NCBI GenBank assembly: GCA_017511925.1
Contig: JAFWHS010000018.1
Coordinates: 1 to 57,504 of the forward strand
DNA from: Candidatus Saccharimonadota bacterium
GTDB lineage: Bacteria > Patescibacteriota > Saccharimonadia > Saccharimonadales > Saccharimonadaceae
Direction of reading: 5' to 3'
Length of the DNA stretch: 57,504 bases
The notes beneath the pieces were generated by a model, which ran no database searches, was not told the origin of the DNA, and saw nothing but the letters and a program-made list of their open reading frames with translations. Of the stretch, positions 45,340 to 54,038 are shown one piece after another (within the stretch, counting starts at the first letter, position 1; every line of letters starts with the position of its first letter). The position numbers and the translations under genes were made by a program.

Positions 45340-47664
45340 ATGTCCGCAGAAGAGGTCTTAAGGTCAAACGAAAGTAAAGCTTTATCTGGTAGCCAGTTTG
45401 TCTCTAGTGTGGCTGGCAAAGGTAAAGGGAAGATGAAGGGTGGTAAAAAAGCCAAGGCCATTGGTGCTGGAGTATTTATTGTAGGGATGCTCGCAATACC
45501 GATGTTTATTTTTGGGTTTGGTAATTTTGCACCGGTGGCACTTTCGGAGAGATTAGTTGAAGAGACCGATGTACAATATGCGGATGGGGTACAAAGTAAA
45601 CAGCTAGTATTTCAGGAAGCCTTAAAAGAAGGAAAAGTCCCGGAAAACACTGCGGCTAGACTTAAAGAAAACGGAGTGATTGTTGGCAATGTAGATGCTT
45701 CAGGAAATTTCGTAGAGAGTGCCGATGGTAAGTCTGTGAAAGTAGGCGATAAAATTGTTAGTGCAGATAATTTTTATGCCGAAGTGAATAATAATGTGAC
45801 ATTATACAGTGCTTTTAATAACGCCACATATGATAGAGCGGCGTATTATTATGATGAATATGCTCAAGATACGTTTAATGATTTAGGCGTAACTCGTAAT
45901 AGTTATAATTCAGATTCAGATTTTGAAGAAGTGATGAGTAATATGGTAGGGGAGGGAAGTAATATTACAATAAATGATGTGGGAGAAAAATCAAAAGAAA
46001 AGAAAGATGATAAAGGCAATACCGTAAAAGACAAAGATGGGAAAACGGTTTATGAAACCTATGAGGATTACCTTCATAGTACCGGTGCGGAATCTAAAGA
46101 TGCCGCTGGCGAATTTGTGGAACAAGTAGGAGAAAGAAGCAAATCATCTTCCAAAGACCAAGCCACTATAGATGCGGCTAGCTCCCTGGAGACAGCTGAT
46201 ACCATTTCCAGACAACAACGTTCAAGTAAATTTTATATAGGGATTATGGAAAATATCAGCAAAATGAAAGCTGGAGAAGGTAGTGAGACTAAGCTAAATG
46301 AAGCGATGAATTACCTTTATCGCGACGAAGAATCTGAAGTTGTAGACACAACTACCGGGAAAGTTATCAAAGTAAAAGGCAGCGCCATGGAGTCACCGAG
46401 TTTGTTTGCAGTACTTTCTGGAGAAAATATTAATGCTGATGATATAAAAAATTATAATACCGAAAGAGTTACAAATACAATACAAAATCAATTACAGGGT
46501 GATTACAATATTGATCAATCATATACTGGCACAGTAACATCGTCGTCCACCTCAAGCCTAGATGCTTCTATTGGTAGATATGTAGCCAACAACACAGCCG
46601 CCGATACCGAAGCCTTGGGTAAAGTTACACCAATTATAGATAGTTCTTTAGTTAATAACTCTTTTGATACGATAAAAGGTGTAGCGGCTGGTGAACTATT
46701 AGTAGAGGGTGCAGTAAATACAAGTGCTGCTTTAGCATTAGCTAGTGGTGCAACAGTTGGTAATAATGATGCTGTAAACAAGTATGCTAAATTAACAAAT
46801 ACAGTACTCGCAATGGATGCTGAAGCAGATAGATTAAACAGAAGCCCACTAGATATTACTTCTAAAAATACTTTTCTCGGTGCATTAGTGCGCAAGTTTG
46901 CTGTTGAAACTATAAGATCTGGTAGCTTCCTAAACCAAGTGGCATCTTTTGCAAAAGTAACCGCCAATGCTGCTACATCATTAATATCCGCCGTAAGGGC
47001 AGACGAAGAAAATACTTCGTATATGAAGCCATATAGTGGGTGTGAAAGATTTAATAATATTGGTGCCGTAGCTACCATTGGTTGCTCCAGAAATGAAACT
47101 TTTGACACATCTACACTAAAGAGTAATATTTTTGACGATGCAGGATATCAGGCTTTTCTTTCTAAAAATATCGATGAAAATAATAAGGTTGTAGAGGACT
47201 CCGTTTTGGCTAAATTTATTCTATATAATAATAAGCGTCAGACACCAGTAGGGGTGACAGATGGCGGCATTTTGGATACATTAGAAAATAAAAATACCGG
47301 TGATGGGTCTGGTAAAATACCATATATAAGAACTTTTACTGAAAAGATTTTTGCTTGGATGAAAAGCTTGTTTGGGTTAGACAAACCTAAGGAAGAAAAT
47401 GTAAATATCGCATCCGGACAAGCTTTCGTGAATGATCCAGCTAATAATCCATACTGGAATGGTAAAGAGGGTGATGGTTCAGATTCTTATAAATATGCCC
47501 AAAGATATATTTCTTTAGCACGTGCTAAATCGTCATTAAGGCAATATGATGGCGGTGAGAATGCTTATGTGGATATACCAGGTCTAGGTGGAAAAGAAGA
47601 TCCCGTGATGGCGTTTATAAAAGAACATAAAGAGTCGCAAGATTCTATAGCATCTAACGATTGA
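45340..47664 (+). CDS. Large membrane-anchored protein of unknown function
   Basis: The 774-aa protein has a Lys/Gly-rich N-terminus (KGKGKMKGGKKAKAIG), one membrane helix (about 45-65) and a long extracytoplasmic part of Asn, Ser, Thr, Asp-rich sequence. A moderately hydrophobic stretch lies at about 445-490. Two Cys occur close together (SGCERFNN, IGCSRNE). NRSPLDITSKNTFLGALV looks like a conserved block; I have an uncertain memory of similar blocks near type IV secretion genes of this group. A GATAAT -10 lies 11 nt before the ATG. No domain is recognised. Confidence 0.7.
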   Translation: MSAEEVLRSNESKALSGSQFVSSVAGKGKGKMKGGKKAKAIGAGVFIVGMLAIPMFIFGFGNFAPVALSERLVEETDVQYADGVQSKQLVFQEALKEGKVPENTAARLKENGVIVGNVDASGNFVESADGKSVKVGDKIVSADNFYAEVNNNVTLYSAFNNATYDRAAYYYDEYAQDTFNDLGVTRNSYNSDSDFEEVMSNMVGEGSNITINDVGEKSKEKKDDKGNTVKDKDGKTVYETYEDYLHSTGAESKDAAGEFVEQVGERSKSSSKDQATIDAASSLETADTISRQQRSSKFYIGIMENISKMKAGEGSETKLNEAMNYLYRDEESEVVDTTTGKVIKVKGSAMESPSLFAVLSGENINADDIKNYNTERVTNTIQNQLQGDYNIDQSYTGTVTSSSTSSLDASIGRYVANNTAADTEALGKVTPIIDSSLVNNSFDTIKGVAAGELLVEGAVNTSAALALASGATVGNNDAVNKYAKLTNTVLAMDAEADRLNRSPLDITSKNTFLGALVRKFAVETIRSGSFLNQVASFAKVTANAATSLISAVRADEENTSYMKPYSGCERFNNIGAVATIGCSRNETFDTSTLKSNIFDDAGYQAFLSKNIDENNKVVEDSVLAKFILYNNKRQTPVGVTDGGILDTLENKNTGDGSGKIPYIRTFTEKIFAWMKSLFGLDKPKEENVNIASGQAFVNDPANNPYWNGKEGDGSDSYKYAQRYISLARAKSSLRQYDGGENAYVDIPGLGGKEDPVMAFIKEHKESQDSIASND

Positions 47665-48655
47665 TGTCTTCTACACTAGTAATAATTACTTGGTGGTCTT
47701 TGAAGTTTTTGATTAAACATTTACGACGAGATTCATCAAGTTCCGAAAATACATCATCTAGTAAAACGATTGGTTTTTGGTGAAGAATTTCATTCATAAG
47801 ATTAGCCTCAACGAATTTGAGAGCCAATATCATGGAGCGAGTCTCACCACGTGAAGCTGATCCGTTAGCTAGTTTATTATTAAAAACAAAATCAAAGTTA
47901 TCGCGATGAATACCAAAACTAGTGTGCCCAAGATAAATATCTTTTTGTAAATTAATTTCAAGTTTTTTTAGATATTCGCTTTCGTTTAGGGAGCTTGCTT
48001 CACTTTCATACTTTAAACTAACTTCATCATTATTTTCGGCTATGGAATAATAAATTTGATTAAGGTTTTCATTGATAAGGTTAGTAAATTTTTGACGATA
48101 ATTATGAATATTGGTGCCATACTTTGATAACAAAAGATTCCATGAAAAAACATCACTCGGAGAAACCTGGTCAGATTTCAACAATTCATTGCGTTGGCGA
48201 AGTGATTTTTCATACTTCGAAAGACTATTATTATATTCGTCACTTAATTGACTAAAGGTGCGATCAAAATATTCACGACGGCGCGACGGGGAACCACTAA
48301 TGAGGTTTAGATCTGATGGCAAGAATAATATGATTGGGTGTTTATGTTTTTTGGGTAAACGGCGAGATTTTTTATCTAGGATAAGGAAAGTCTTATTTTT
48401 ACCATCATAGGCGGCTGAAGATTTTTCACCATTATTATATTCTAATTCTATACGATAAAAATCTGTGCCGCGTTTAATAATATCTGGGTCGGTAGCACGA
48501 AAACTCTTGCCTCTAGTTAGAATATAAATAGCCTCCAAAACCGATGTTTTACCACACCCATTTTCACCCAAGATTAAAGTAGTATCCGGGTTACATTCTA
48601 AATGATAGGTGATGTGATTTCTAAAATTAGTAAGTGAAATAGATTTTATAATCAT
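47654..48655 (-). CDS. recF: DNA repair and recombination ATPase RecF
   Basis: The 333-aa SMC-like ATPase loads RecA at gaps. Walker A GENGCGKTS at about 33-41, signature-like SRGETRSMILALKFVEA, Walker B PIVLLDDVFSELDESRR. It overlaps dnaN by 4 nt (ATGA) in the classical origin order, and its 3' end overlaps the convergent gene by 11 nt. Confidence 0.94.
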   Translation of the reverse strand: MIIKSISLTNFRNHITYHLECNPDTTLILGENGCGKTSVLEAIYILTRGKSFRATDPDIIKRGTDFYRIELEYNNGEKSSAAYDGKNKTFLILDKKSRRLPKKHKHPIILFLPSDLNLISGSPSRRREYFDRTFSQLSDEYNNSLSKYEKSLRQRNELLKSDQVSPSDVFSWNLLLSKYGTNIHNYRQKFTNLINENLNQIYYSIAENNDEVSLKYESEASSLNESEYLKKLEINLQKDIYLGHTSFGIHRDNFDFVFNNKLANGSASRGETRSMILALKFVEANLMNEILHQKPIVLLDDVFSELDESRRKCLIKNFKDHQVIITSVEDINR

Positions 48656-49752
48656 GATTGAAGTGGCATTATGATATGTGTGTAATCGGTATTTTTTTGA
48701 TTACGAAGAACGACTGGGGAAATACGGTTAGAAAATTCAAATATAATATTTTTACTATCTAGAGAATTTAAGGCGTCTATTAAGAAGCGAGAACTCAAAT
48801 TAACTTTACCTTCTTCTGATACTTCTGTTTCTATCACAGAATCATTTTCACCAAGTTCATTAGCAAAAGATTTAATAGAGAAGATATTTGGTTTTTTTGC
48901 CTCACAAACTATAGAACCATTAACACTACGAGCGAAGAGGGCAGCAAGTTTAGTAATACGAATTAACTCATCACGACCCAACTCTAGTTTGATATTATTA
49001 TCTTTTGGGATAAGGCGCTGATAATCCGGAAAGCTAGCATCAATTAGTTTAGAAATAATCTCTATTTCACCAAGGCGGAACCGCACAAGATCGTTATTGA
49101 ATGAAATTTCTATTTCTTCCATACCATCATTGATTGAACGAAGAACTTCCTGCATAGATGAGGTCGGCACAATAACACTAATCTCGCTCTGAACATTCTT
49201 GATGAGCCTTTTTTCAGCAAGACGATAACCGTCAGTGGCAGCAATAGCGAGAGTTTTGTCGTAAGTATTAAAGTATATACCCGTAAGTGCGGGGCGAGAT
49301 AAATCATTGGAGCTAGCAATAGCTACTTCGGAGACACCGGTTTTAAATTCATCTACTCCCATCTTAAATACAACAGCTTCTTTTTCATTGATTTCTGGTA
49401 ATTCTGGGAAATCGTCCGCTGGAGAACCATTAATAACTGACGTATATTTACCGGCTGAAATGGTAATTTTAGTATCTTCTGATTTGATTTTAATTTTTTC
49501 GCCCTTCGGTAGATTACTTACAAATTCGGCGAGTAGCTTGGCTGGTACAGTGGTGACTCCATTTTTGGATTCTGAGACTGGAAGAAAATCTATGATAGCC
49601 ATATCTAAGTTTGTGGTAATCAAAGATACTTTACCATCATCCACTCTTATGAGTACATTATTTAATACTGGTAGCGTAACTTTTCCAACAGCTATACGAC
49701 TGACATTATTTAGAGCTTTGCTTAATTTTTCTTGTGAGACTTCAATTTCCAT
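48652..49752 (-). CDS. dnaN: DNA polymerase III beta clamp
   Basis: The 366-aa sliding clamp shows the three-domain pattern (LNNVLIRVDDGKVSLITTNLDMAI, TGIYFNTYDKTLAIAATDGYRLA, and the C-terminal HIIMPLQS). AAAGGA lies before the ATG. It follows dnaA after a 252-nt spacer with DnaA boxes. Confidence 0.96.
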   Translation of the reverse strand: MEIEVSQEKLSKALNNVSRIAVGKVTLPVLNNVLIRVDDGKVSLITTNLDMAIIDFLPVSESKNGVTTVPAKLLAEFVSNLPKGEKIKIKSEDTKITISAGKYTSVINGSPADDFPELPEINEKEAVVFKMGVDEFKTGVSEVAIASSNDLSRPALTGIYFNTYDKTLAIAATDGYRLAEKRLIKNVQSEISVIVPTSSMQEVLRSINDGMEEIEISFNNDLVRFRLGEIEIISKLIDASFPDYQRLIPKDNNIKLELGRDELIRITKLAALFARSVNGSIVCEAKKPNIFSIKSFANELGENDSVIETEVSEEGKVNLSSRFLIDALNSLDSKNIIFEFSNRISPVVLRNQKNTDYTHIIMPLQS

Positions 49753-49798
49753 TTTTAAATCCTTTCTATATATTTATTAATAGTTGTAGTTATAGGCT

Positions 49799-49989
49799 GT
49801 GTGGAAAAGTGGAAAAGATTGGTTAATAACAGGGGTGAGATATTTGTGGAAAAAGTTGCGAAAAAGTATGGAAAAGGTAGTGGAAAAGTAGAGATTTGCA
49901 CATACTGAATAAAAGATTTATTTTTTGCACAAAGTTTTGCGCGAAATGTACACAGAGATTTAAACGTGTTTTTACACAGGTTTTCCACA
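49799..49989. other. DnaA-box cluster between dnaA and dnaN
   Basis: TTTTCCACA or its complement occurs at 49800-49808, 49845-49853 and 49981-49989, with several near matches (TATGGAAAA, AGTGGAAAA, TTTACACAG). No other gene lies in the gap. This is probably part of the bipartite origin or a dnaA/dnaN regulatory region. Confidence 0.65.
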
Positions 49990-50004
49990 AAATGAGTAAA
50001 ATAT

Positions 50005-51351
50005 TTAACCATAAATCTTCTCCTTGATAGCTTCAACTTGGTCGCGAAGAGTGAAGTTTAATTTAAGGTCTTTTTCGATTTTACTGATGCCATGCATAAC
50101 TGTGGAATGATCTTTGACACCAACTTCGGTGGCGATTTTGGTGGTACTCATAGAGAGTTCTTTGGATAAGATAAACATTGCTACTTGACGGGCGGTTTTG
50201 ATATTTGAGACACGAGATTTGCTTTTGAGTTCTGCTACTGATAATTGGTAATATTTGGCGACTTTTTCAACAACCTGTTTACTGGAGATGGGATGAAGTT
50301 TAGTGGTTTTATTGATGTTTGCTGAACCATTATTGATAAGTTCTAGTGGGGTGAGGCCGCGTACTTCTGACATAAGTAAGATTGTAGAAAACTCACCCTC
50401 AAGATCACGGATATTAGTGTTGACGTTTTCGGCTATATATTCGATAGCTTCGGGTTCAATTTCGGCACCCATGAGCTCGGCTTTAGCGCGAAGGATGGCG
50501 CATTTGTCTTCGAATTTTGGGAGTTGCAAATCAAATGCACCAGCCCAGGTGAGGCGAGAGGCGAGGCGTTCGTCTACGGATTTGATTTGACTAGGGAGAC
50601 GATCTGAGGTAACGATGATTTGTTTATTTAATTGGTAAAGGTCATTAAAGATATTAAAGAATTCTTCTTGGGATTTTTCTTTACCAACGATAAATTGGAA
50701 ATCATCAATAATAAGACAGTCTAGTTTTTCAAATTTACGATTAAATTCTTTACCTTTGCCATTTTGAATGGCGTCAATAAAATCTGAATAAAAATGAGAA
50801 ATAGGTGTGTAGAGAATCTTATATTCTGGGTTACGCTTAAGTAATTCATTACCTATAGCTTGTACAAGGTGGGTTTTACCTAAGCCTGGGCCACCATAGA
50901 GGAAAAATGGGTTGTAGCGAGTGCCTGGGGCATCAATAATACTTTTAGCTGCAGAGACGGCGAGGTCGTTATTTGATCCAACCACAAAAGTGTCTAGAGT
51001 GTATTTACTATTGAGTCCATTATTGTCGGTTTGAGATTTTTTGAAAGAAACTTTAGTTTTAATAAGATCGCTGGCGGCAGTAACTTCACGTGGACGAACT
51101 TTGGATTTTGTGGTTTGTTGTACTTCAAAATCTATATCATTAATAGTGACACCGTTTTTAGTGAGTGAGTTAGTGATGAGGTCTATAAAACGCGTGCGGA
51201 GCTGTTTGATATAGAAAGAGTTTTTAACACCAATGATTATATGACCGCCGTCTGTAGATATAAGGTTAGTATCCTTGAACCAGGTGGAAAAATTAGCGGG
51301 CGAGATTTGTTGCTCAATCTCTGCTAAAACATTTTCCCAAACGTTATACAT
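50005..51351 (-). CDS. dnaA: Chromosomal replication initiator DnaA
   Basis: The 448-aa AAA+ protein binds DnaA boxes and opens the origin. Domain I at 1-80, Walker A GGPGLGKTH, Walker B CLIIDDFQF, and the C-terminal DNA-binding domain with the signature region DHSTVMHGISKIEKD. AAGGAGG lies before the ATG and an extended -10 TGCTATACT at about 51370-51378 gives a short leader. Confidence 0.97.
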   Translation of the reverse strand: MYNVWENVLAEIEQQISPANFSTWFKDTNLISTDGGHIIIGVKNSFYIKQLRTRFIDLITNSLTKNGVTINDIDFEVQQTTKSKVRPREVTAASDLIKTKVSFKKSQTDNNGLNSKYTLDTFVVGSNNDLAVSAAKSIIDAPGTRYNPFFLYGGPGLGKTHLVQAIGNELLKRNPEYKILYTPISHFYSDFIDAIQNGKGKEFNRKFEKLDCLIIDDFQFIVGKEKSQEEFFNIFNDLYQLNKQIIVTSDRLPSQIKSVDERLASRLTWAGAFDLQLPKFEDKCAILRAKAELMGAEIEPEAIEYIAENVNTNIRDLEGEFSTILLMSEVRGLTPLELINNGSANINKTTKLHPISSKQVVEKVAKYYQLSVAELKSKSRVSNIKTARQVAMFILSKELSMSTTKIATEVGVKDHSTVMHGISKIEKDLKLNFTLRDQVEAIKEKIYG

Positions 51352-51369
51352 CTAACCTCCTTTTAGAAG

Positions 51370-51378
51370 AGTATAGCA
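51370..51378 (-). promoter_or_regulatory. Extended -10 promoter of dnaA
   Basis: TGCTATACT, just upstream of a strong AAGGAGG and 14 nt from a DnaA box, so autoregulation is likely. Confidence 0.6.
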
Positions 51379-51391
51379 CGAAAGGTGGGAG

Positions 51392-51520
51392 TTTTCCACA
51401 GGTTTTGAGAGGATAAATAATATTTTATAATATATAGACTAATTAACAGAGGAGGATTTTTCCACAACCGGAGTTTTATTGGTATAAAGTTGTGGAAAAC
51501 TTCTTGAAAAATGTGGAAAA
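51392..51520. other. Probable oriC
   Basis: Four boxes of the form TTTTCCACA: 51392-51400 and 51458-51466 (plus orientation), 51491-51499 and 51512-51520 (minus orientation). Between the first and second is an AT-rich stretch (51413-51446), a candidate unwinding element. It sits between dnaA and rpmH, the usual origin location. The variant TTTTCCACA rather than TTATCCACA is used throughout. Confidence 0.75.
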
Positions 51521-51532
51521 GTGCGGTATACT
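51504..51532 (+). promoter_or_regulatory. Promoter of rpmH overlapping a DnaA box
   Basis: TTGAAA (51504-51509), 17 nt, TATACT (51527-51532). The DnaA box 51512-51520 lies in the spacer, so DnaA could block or tune transcription. Confidence 0.75.
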
Positions 51533-51572
51533 ATAACAAGAATTTGAGAAAAGTTAAATATTAAGGAATAAT

Positions 51573-51710
51573 ATGCCAAAGCGTACATATCAACCGCATA
51601 AGCGTCAGCGTAAGGCTGAGCATGGCTTCATGAAGCGCAATGCTACAAAGAATGGACAGAAGGTGCTCAAGCGCCGCCGTCTAAAAGGTCGCGCACGTTT
51701 AGCTGTTTAA
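51573..51710 (+). CDS. rpmH: 50S ribosomal protein L34
   Basis: The 45-aa basic protein starts [19 protein letters not shown] and ends GRARLAV, typical for L34. It is the first gene to the right of the origin. AAGGAAT lies upstream of the ATG. Confidence 0.96.
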   Translation: MPKRTYQPHKRQRKAEHGFMKRNATKNGQKVLKRRRLKGRARLAV

Positions 51711-51714
51711 GGAT

Positions 51715-51745
51715 AAATAATCCCCTTAAAGGGGATTATTTGTTA
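51715..51745 (+). terminator. Intrinsic terminator after rpmH
   Basis: AAATAATCCCC pairs with GGGGATTATTT around TTAAA, followed by a U-rich tract that also holds the next -10. Confidence 0.8.
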
Positions 51746-51749
51746 TAAT
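51741..51749 (+). promoter_or_regulatory. Extended -10 promoter of rnpA, near-leaderless
   Basis: TGTTATAAT, 7 nt before ATG 51757. Confidence 0.6.
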
Positions 51750-51756
51750 ATATATT

Positions 51757-52116
51757 ATGCTAAGTAAGAAATTTAGGTTTCATTCACGAGGTGGAGTGAG
51801 GTATGTATATCAGAAAGGGAAGACTATTCGTTCACCGAAAATGTCTTTGATTTTTGTTGAGAATACGCGAAAGTTTACAAGAATAGCGGTAGTGGTATCT
51901 AAAAAGGTATTAAAGAGTGCGGTGGGACGTAATAGAATCCGAAGAAGGGTGTATGAGGTAATAAGGTTGAGATTAGATAGTATACCAAAAGGAGTTGATT
52001 ATATTTTTGTGATATATGATAAAAAAATAATTGATATACCTTTTGGTGAGATTGGAGATATGGTGGATAAATTAGTGGATGAATCAAAGATATGTTATAA
52101 TAAGGAGAATAAATGA
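51757..52116 (+). CDS. rnpA: Ribonuclease P protein component
   Basis: The 119-aa protein binds the RNase P RNA and helps position pre-tRNA. Key motif: SKKVLKSAVGRNRIRRRVYEVIR; FRFHSRGGVRYVYQKGKTIRSPKMSL at the start. It overlaps yidC by 4 nt. Confidence 0.95.
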   Translation: MLSKKFRFHSRGGVRYVYQKGKTIRSPKMSLIFVENTRKFTRIAVVVSKKVLKSAVGRNRIRRRVYEVIRLRLDSIPKGVDYIFVIYDKKIIDIPFGEIGDMVDKLVDESKICYNKENK

Positions 52117-53225
52117 AAAATTTGAGTGTGAAGAAGGTAATAATTTGGTCTATAGTTGCCGTATTAGTGGCGGGGACTATCTTTGCGGGCGGTTTGTTTA
52201 ACTTTATTGATATCATTGTGGTGCGTCCAATTGTAAATATTTTGTTTGTAATATTTAATTTGGTGCGCGATTTTGGTATTGCGATTATTATATTTACGAT
52301 TTTGGTAAAGTTAGCAATGCTCCCGCTTACAATTAAGCAGTTGAAACAAACTAGGTTGATGCGAAAGATTCAGCCGGAGTTGACGCAAATTCGTAAGAAT
52401 TGCAATGGAAACAAACAGTTGGAATCTTTACAGACGATGGATCTTTATAAACGGTATAATATTAAACCGTTTGCGTCGATTTTAACTTTGATGATACAGT
52501 TACCGATCTTTATCGCGATTTTTTCGGCTATTAGGGTGATTGCAACTCCGTTACCTACGGATAATTTAATGAACCGTGCGTATGATATTGTGGCTTATGA
52601 AGGATCGGAAATCCGTGATTTAGAAGAGAAGCAACAGGCATATTTAGATGATTTAAAGAATGATGAGATTCCGGCGGATGAAAAAGCAGAATATGATTTT
52701 CACCCACAATTATTTGGTGTAATTAATTTGACCGCTAAAGCAAGTGATGTAATAAATCCGAGTAGATTTTCTTGGAGCGCTGTATTTATGTTGGTAATAG
52801 CGGTGGCAGCAAGTTTAGCGCAATATTTTGCAACGAAGCAACAAATGCCATCGGATAAAACTAAAAAGAGTAAAAAATTCCGTGAGATTTTGAAAGAAGC
52901 AAAAAGTGGAAAGGAAATTGATGATAGTGAAATTTCTGGACTTGCCACTGGCCAGATGGGTAAAATGATGCCGATCATGATGTTTATCATTATGATTAAT
53001 TTGCACGGGGCGCTTGCGTTTTACTATTTCTTAAGCAATATAATTACGATTATTCAACAGAAAATCATTTATGCGAAGGCGCGTGACGATATGGATAATG
53101 CGACGGACAAGGCTATGACGCGCGAGCTTAAAAAAATTCAAGAAGCTGAGGTGGTGGAAAATAAAAAAACAGGAACAAAAATTACTCGAATCTCCGCGAG
53201 GGATACTAAAAAGAAAAGGAGATAA
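52113..53225 (+). CDS. yidC: Membrane protein insertase YidC/OxaI
   Basis: The 370-aa insertase has an N-terminal helix, then the conserved hydrophobic core with IKQLKQTRLMRKIQPELTQI, a large insertion (about 165-205), three more helices and a basic tail. It lacks the periplasmic domain of proteobacterial YidC, as in Gram-positive forms. It is followed after 2 nt by jag. Confidence 0.95.
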   Translation: MKNLSVKKVIIWSIVAVLVAGTIFAGGLFNFIDIIVVRPIVNILFVIFNLVRDFGIAIIIFTILVKLAMLPLTIKQLKQTRLMRKIQPELTQIRKNCNGNKQLESLQTMDLYKRYNIKPFASILTLMIQLPIFIAIFSAIRVIATPLPTDNLMNRAYDIVAYEGSEIRDLEEKQQAYLDDLKNDEIPADEKAEYDFHPQLFGVINLTAKASDVINPSRFSWSAVFMLVIAVAASLAQYFATKQQMPSDKTKKSKKFREILKEAKSGKEIDDSEISGLATGQMGKMMPIMMFIIMINLHGALAFYYFLSNIITIIQQKIIYAKARDDMDNATDKAMTRELKKIQEAEVVENKKTGTKITRISARDTKKKRR

Positions 53226-53227
53226 AT

Positions 53228-53689
53228 ATGAATCAAGACGAATCTATAAGATTTGCAGCAAAGTACTTAGAGGATTTACTAAGTTTCTTTGGAATTAATG
53301 TGGCGGTGAGTTCAACATTGGATGATGAGGTGATACAGTTGTCGGTGCCGTCTACCTCATTAAACTCTTTACTGATTGGGCGTAATGCAGATAATTTGAG
53401 AGCTTTGCAACATGTGGTGTCTATGGCGCTAGTGGCAAAAGGTGGCGAATTAACCAGGGTGAATGTGGATGTAGCAAATTATAAGCGTCAACGTGCAGAT
53501 AGGATTGAGGAAAAAGCGGAAGGTTGGATCGCAAAAGTACGCGAGACTGGTAAGCCTATGGAAATTAATTTAAATGCCGCAGATAGAAGAGTGGTACATA
53601 AGTTGGCGCAAGATTATTCTGATATTGAAACACATTCTGAGGGGGAAGGACGTGAAAGAAAACTTATAATTAGTAAGGTTGAAGATTAA
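53228..53689 (+). CDS. KhpB/Jag-like RNA-binding protein
   Basis: The 153-aa protein has a KH domain (about 20-85; LLIGRNADNLRALQHVVSM) and an R3H domain (about 110-150; LNAADRRVVHKLAQDYSDIETHSEGEG). The Jag-N domain seen in longer members is missing. It is placed directly after yidC as usual. It binds RNA with unknown targets. Confidence 0.92.
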   Translation: MNQDESIRFAAKYLEDLLSFFGINVAVSSTLDDEVIQLSVPSTSLNSLLIGRNADNLRALQHVVSMALVAKGGELTRVNVDVANYKRQRADRIEEKAEGWIAKVRETGKPMEINLNAADRRVVHKLAQDYSDIETHSEGEGRERKLIISKVED

Positions 53690-54018
53690 TTTTCTTCTAC
53701 ATCTAAATCCAAGATATGCGCAGCTTTGAGTAGGGCTGCGCGTTCTTCTTCAGTGCAAGAAGTTAGTTTAGTTTTAAATAATTCTACAGTTTCTTCATGT
53801 TTGTAATTTAGGATTTCTAAGCTTCTGGCTGCGCCGGGAACTTTTTTTACGACACCTTTTGATATAAGATTTTCTATGTGTTCGGCGACGGCTGACACAC
53901 TTGATAAACCGAGCCCTGACATGATTTCTCGATAGGAGGGGGAATAACCTTTTTCCTCGGTAAAATCTTGTAAAAAGTCTAATAATGCTAATTGTTTTTT
54001 TGTTAACTTAACCGCCAT
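53686..54018 (-). CDS. LexA-type DNA-binding protein without the peptidase domain
   Basis: The 110-aa protein has the LexA winged helix (LTKKQLALLDFLQDFTEEKGYSPSYREIMSGLGLSSVSAVAEHIENLISKGVV) and then a short helical tail; the S24 peptidase domain needed for RecA-triggered self-cleavage is absent. It is therefore not a standard SOS repressor. It is divergent from the LCP gene across an 18-nt gap that is an imperfect palindrome, and overlaps jag by 4 nt at its 3' end. Confidence 0.85.
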   Translation of the reverse strand: MAVKLTKKQLALLDFLQDFTEEKGYSPSYREIMSGLGLSSVSAVAEHIENLISKGVVKKVPGAARSLEILNYKHEETVELFKTKLTSCTEEERAALLKAAHILDLDVEEN

Positions 54019-54038
54019 ATGTTATAATTGTAGAACAT
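54019..54038. promoter_or_regulatory. Palindromic operator/promoter between the LexA-HTH and LCP genes
   Basis: A 20-bp imperfect palindrome, half-site ATGTTnTA, spans almost the whole gap. It contains TATAAT (54023-54028) for the LCP gene (8 nt before its ATG) and TACAAT for the LexA-type gene (8 nt before its ATG). A dimer bound here would cover both promoters. Confidence 0.65.
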
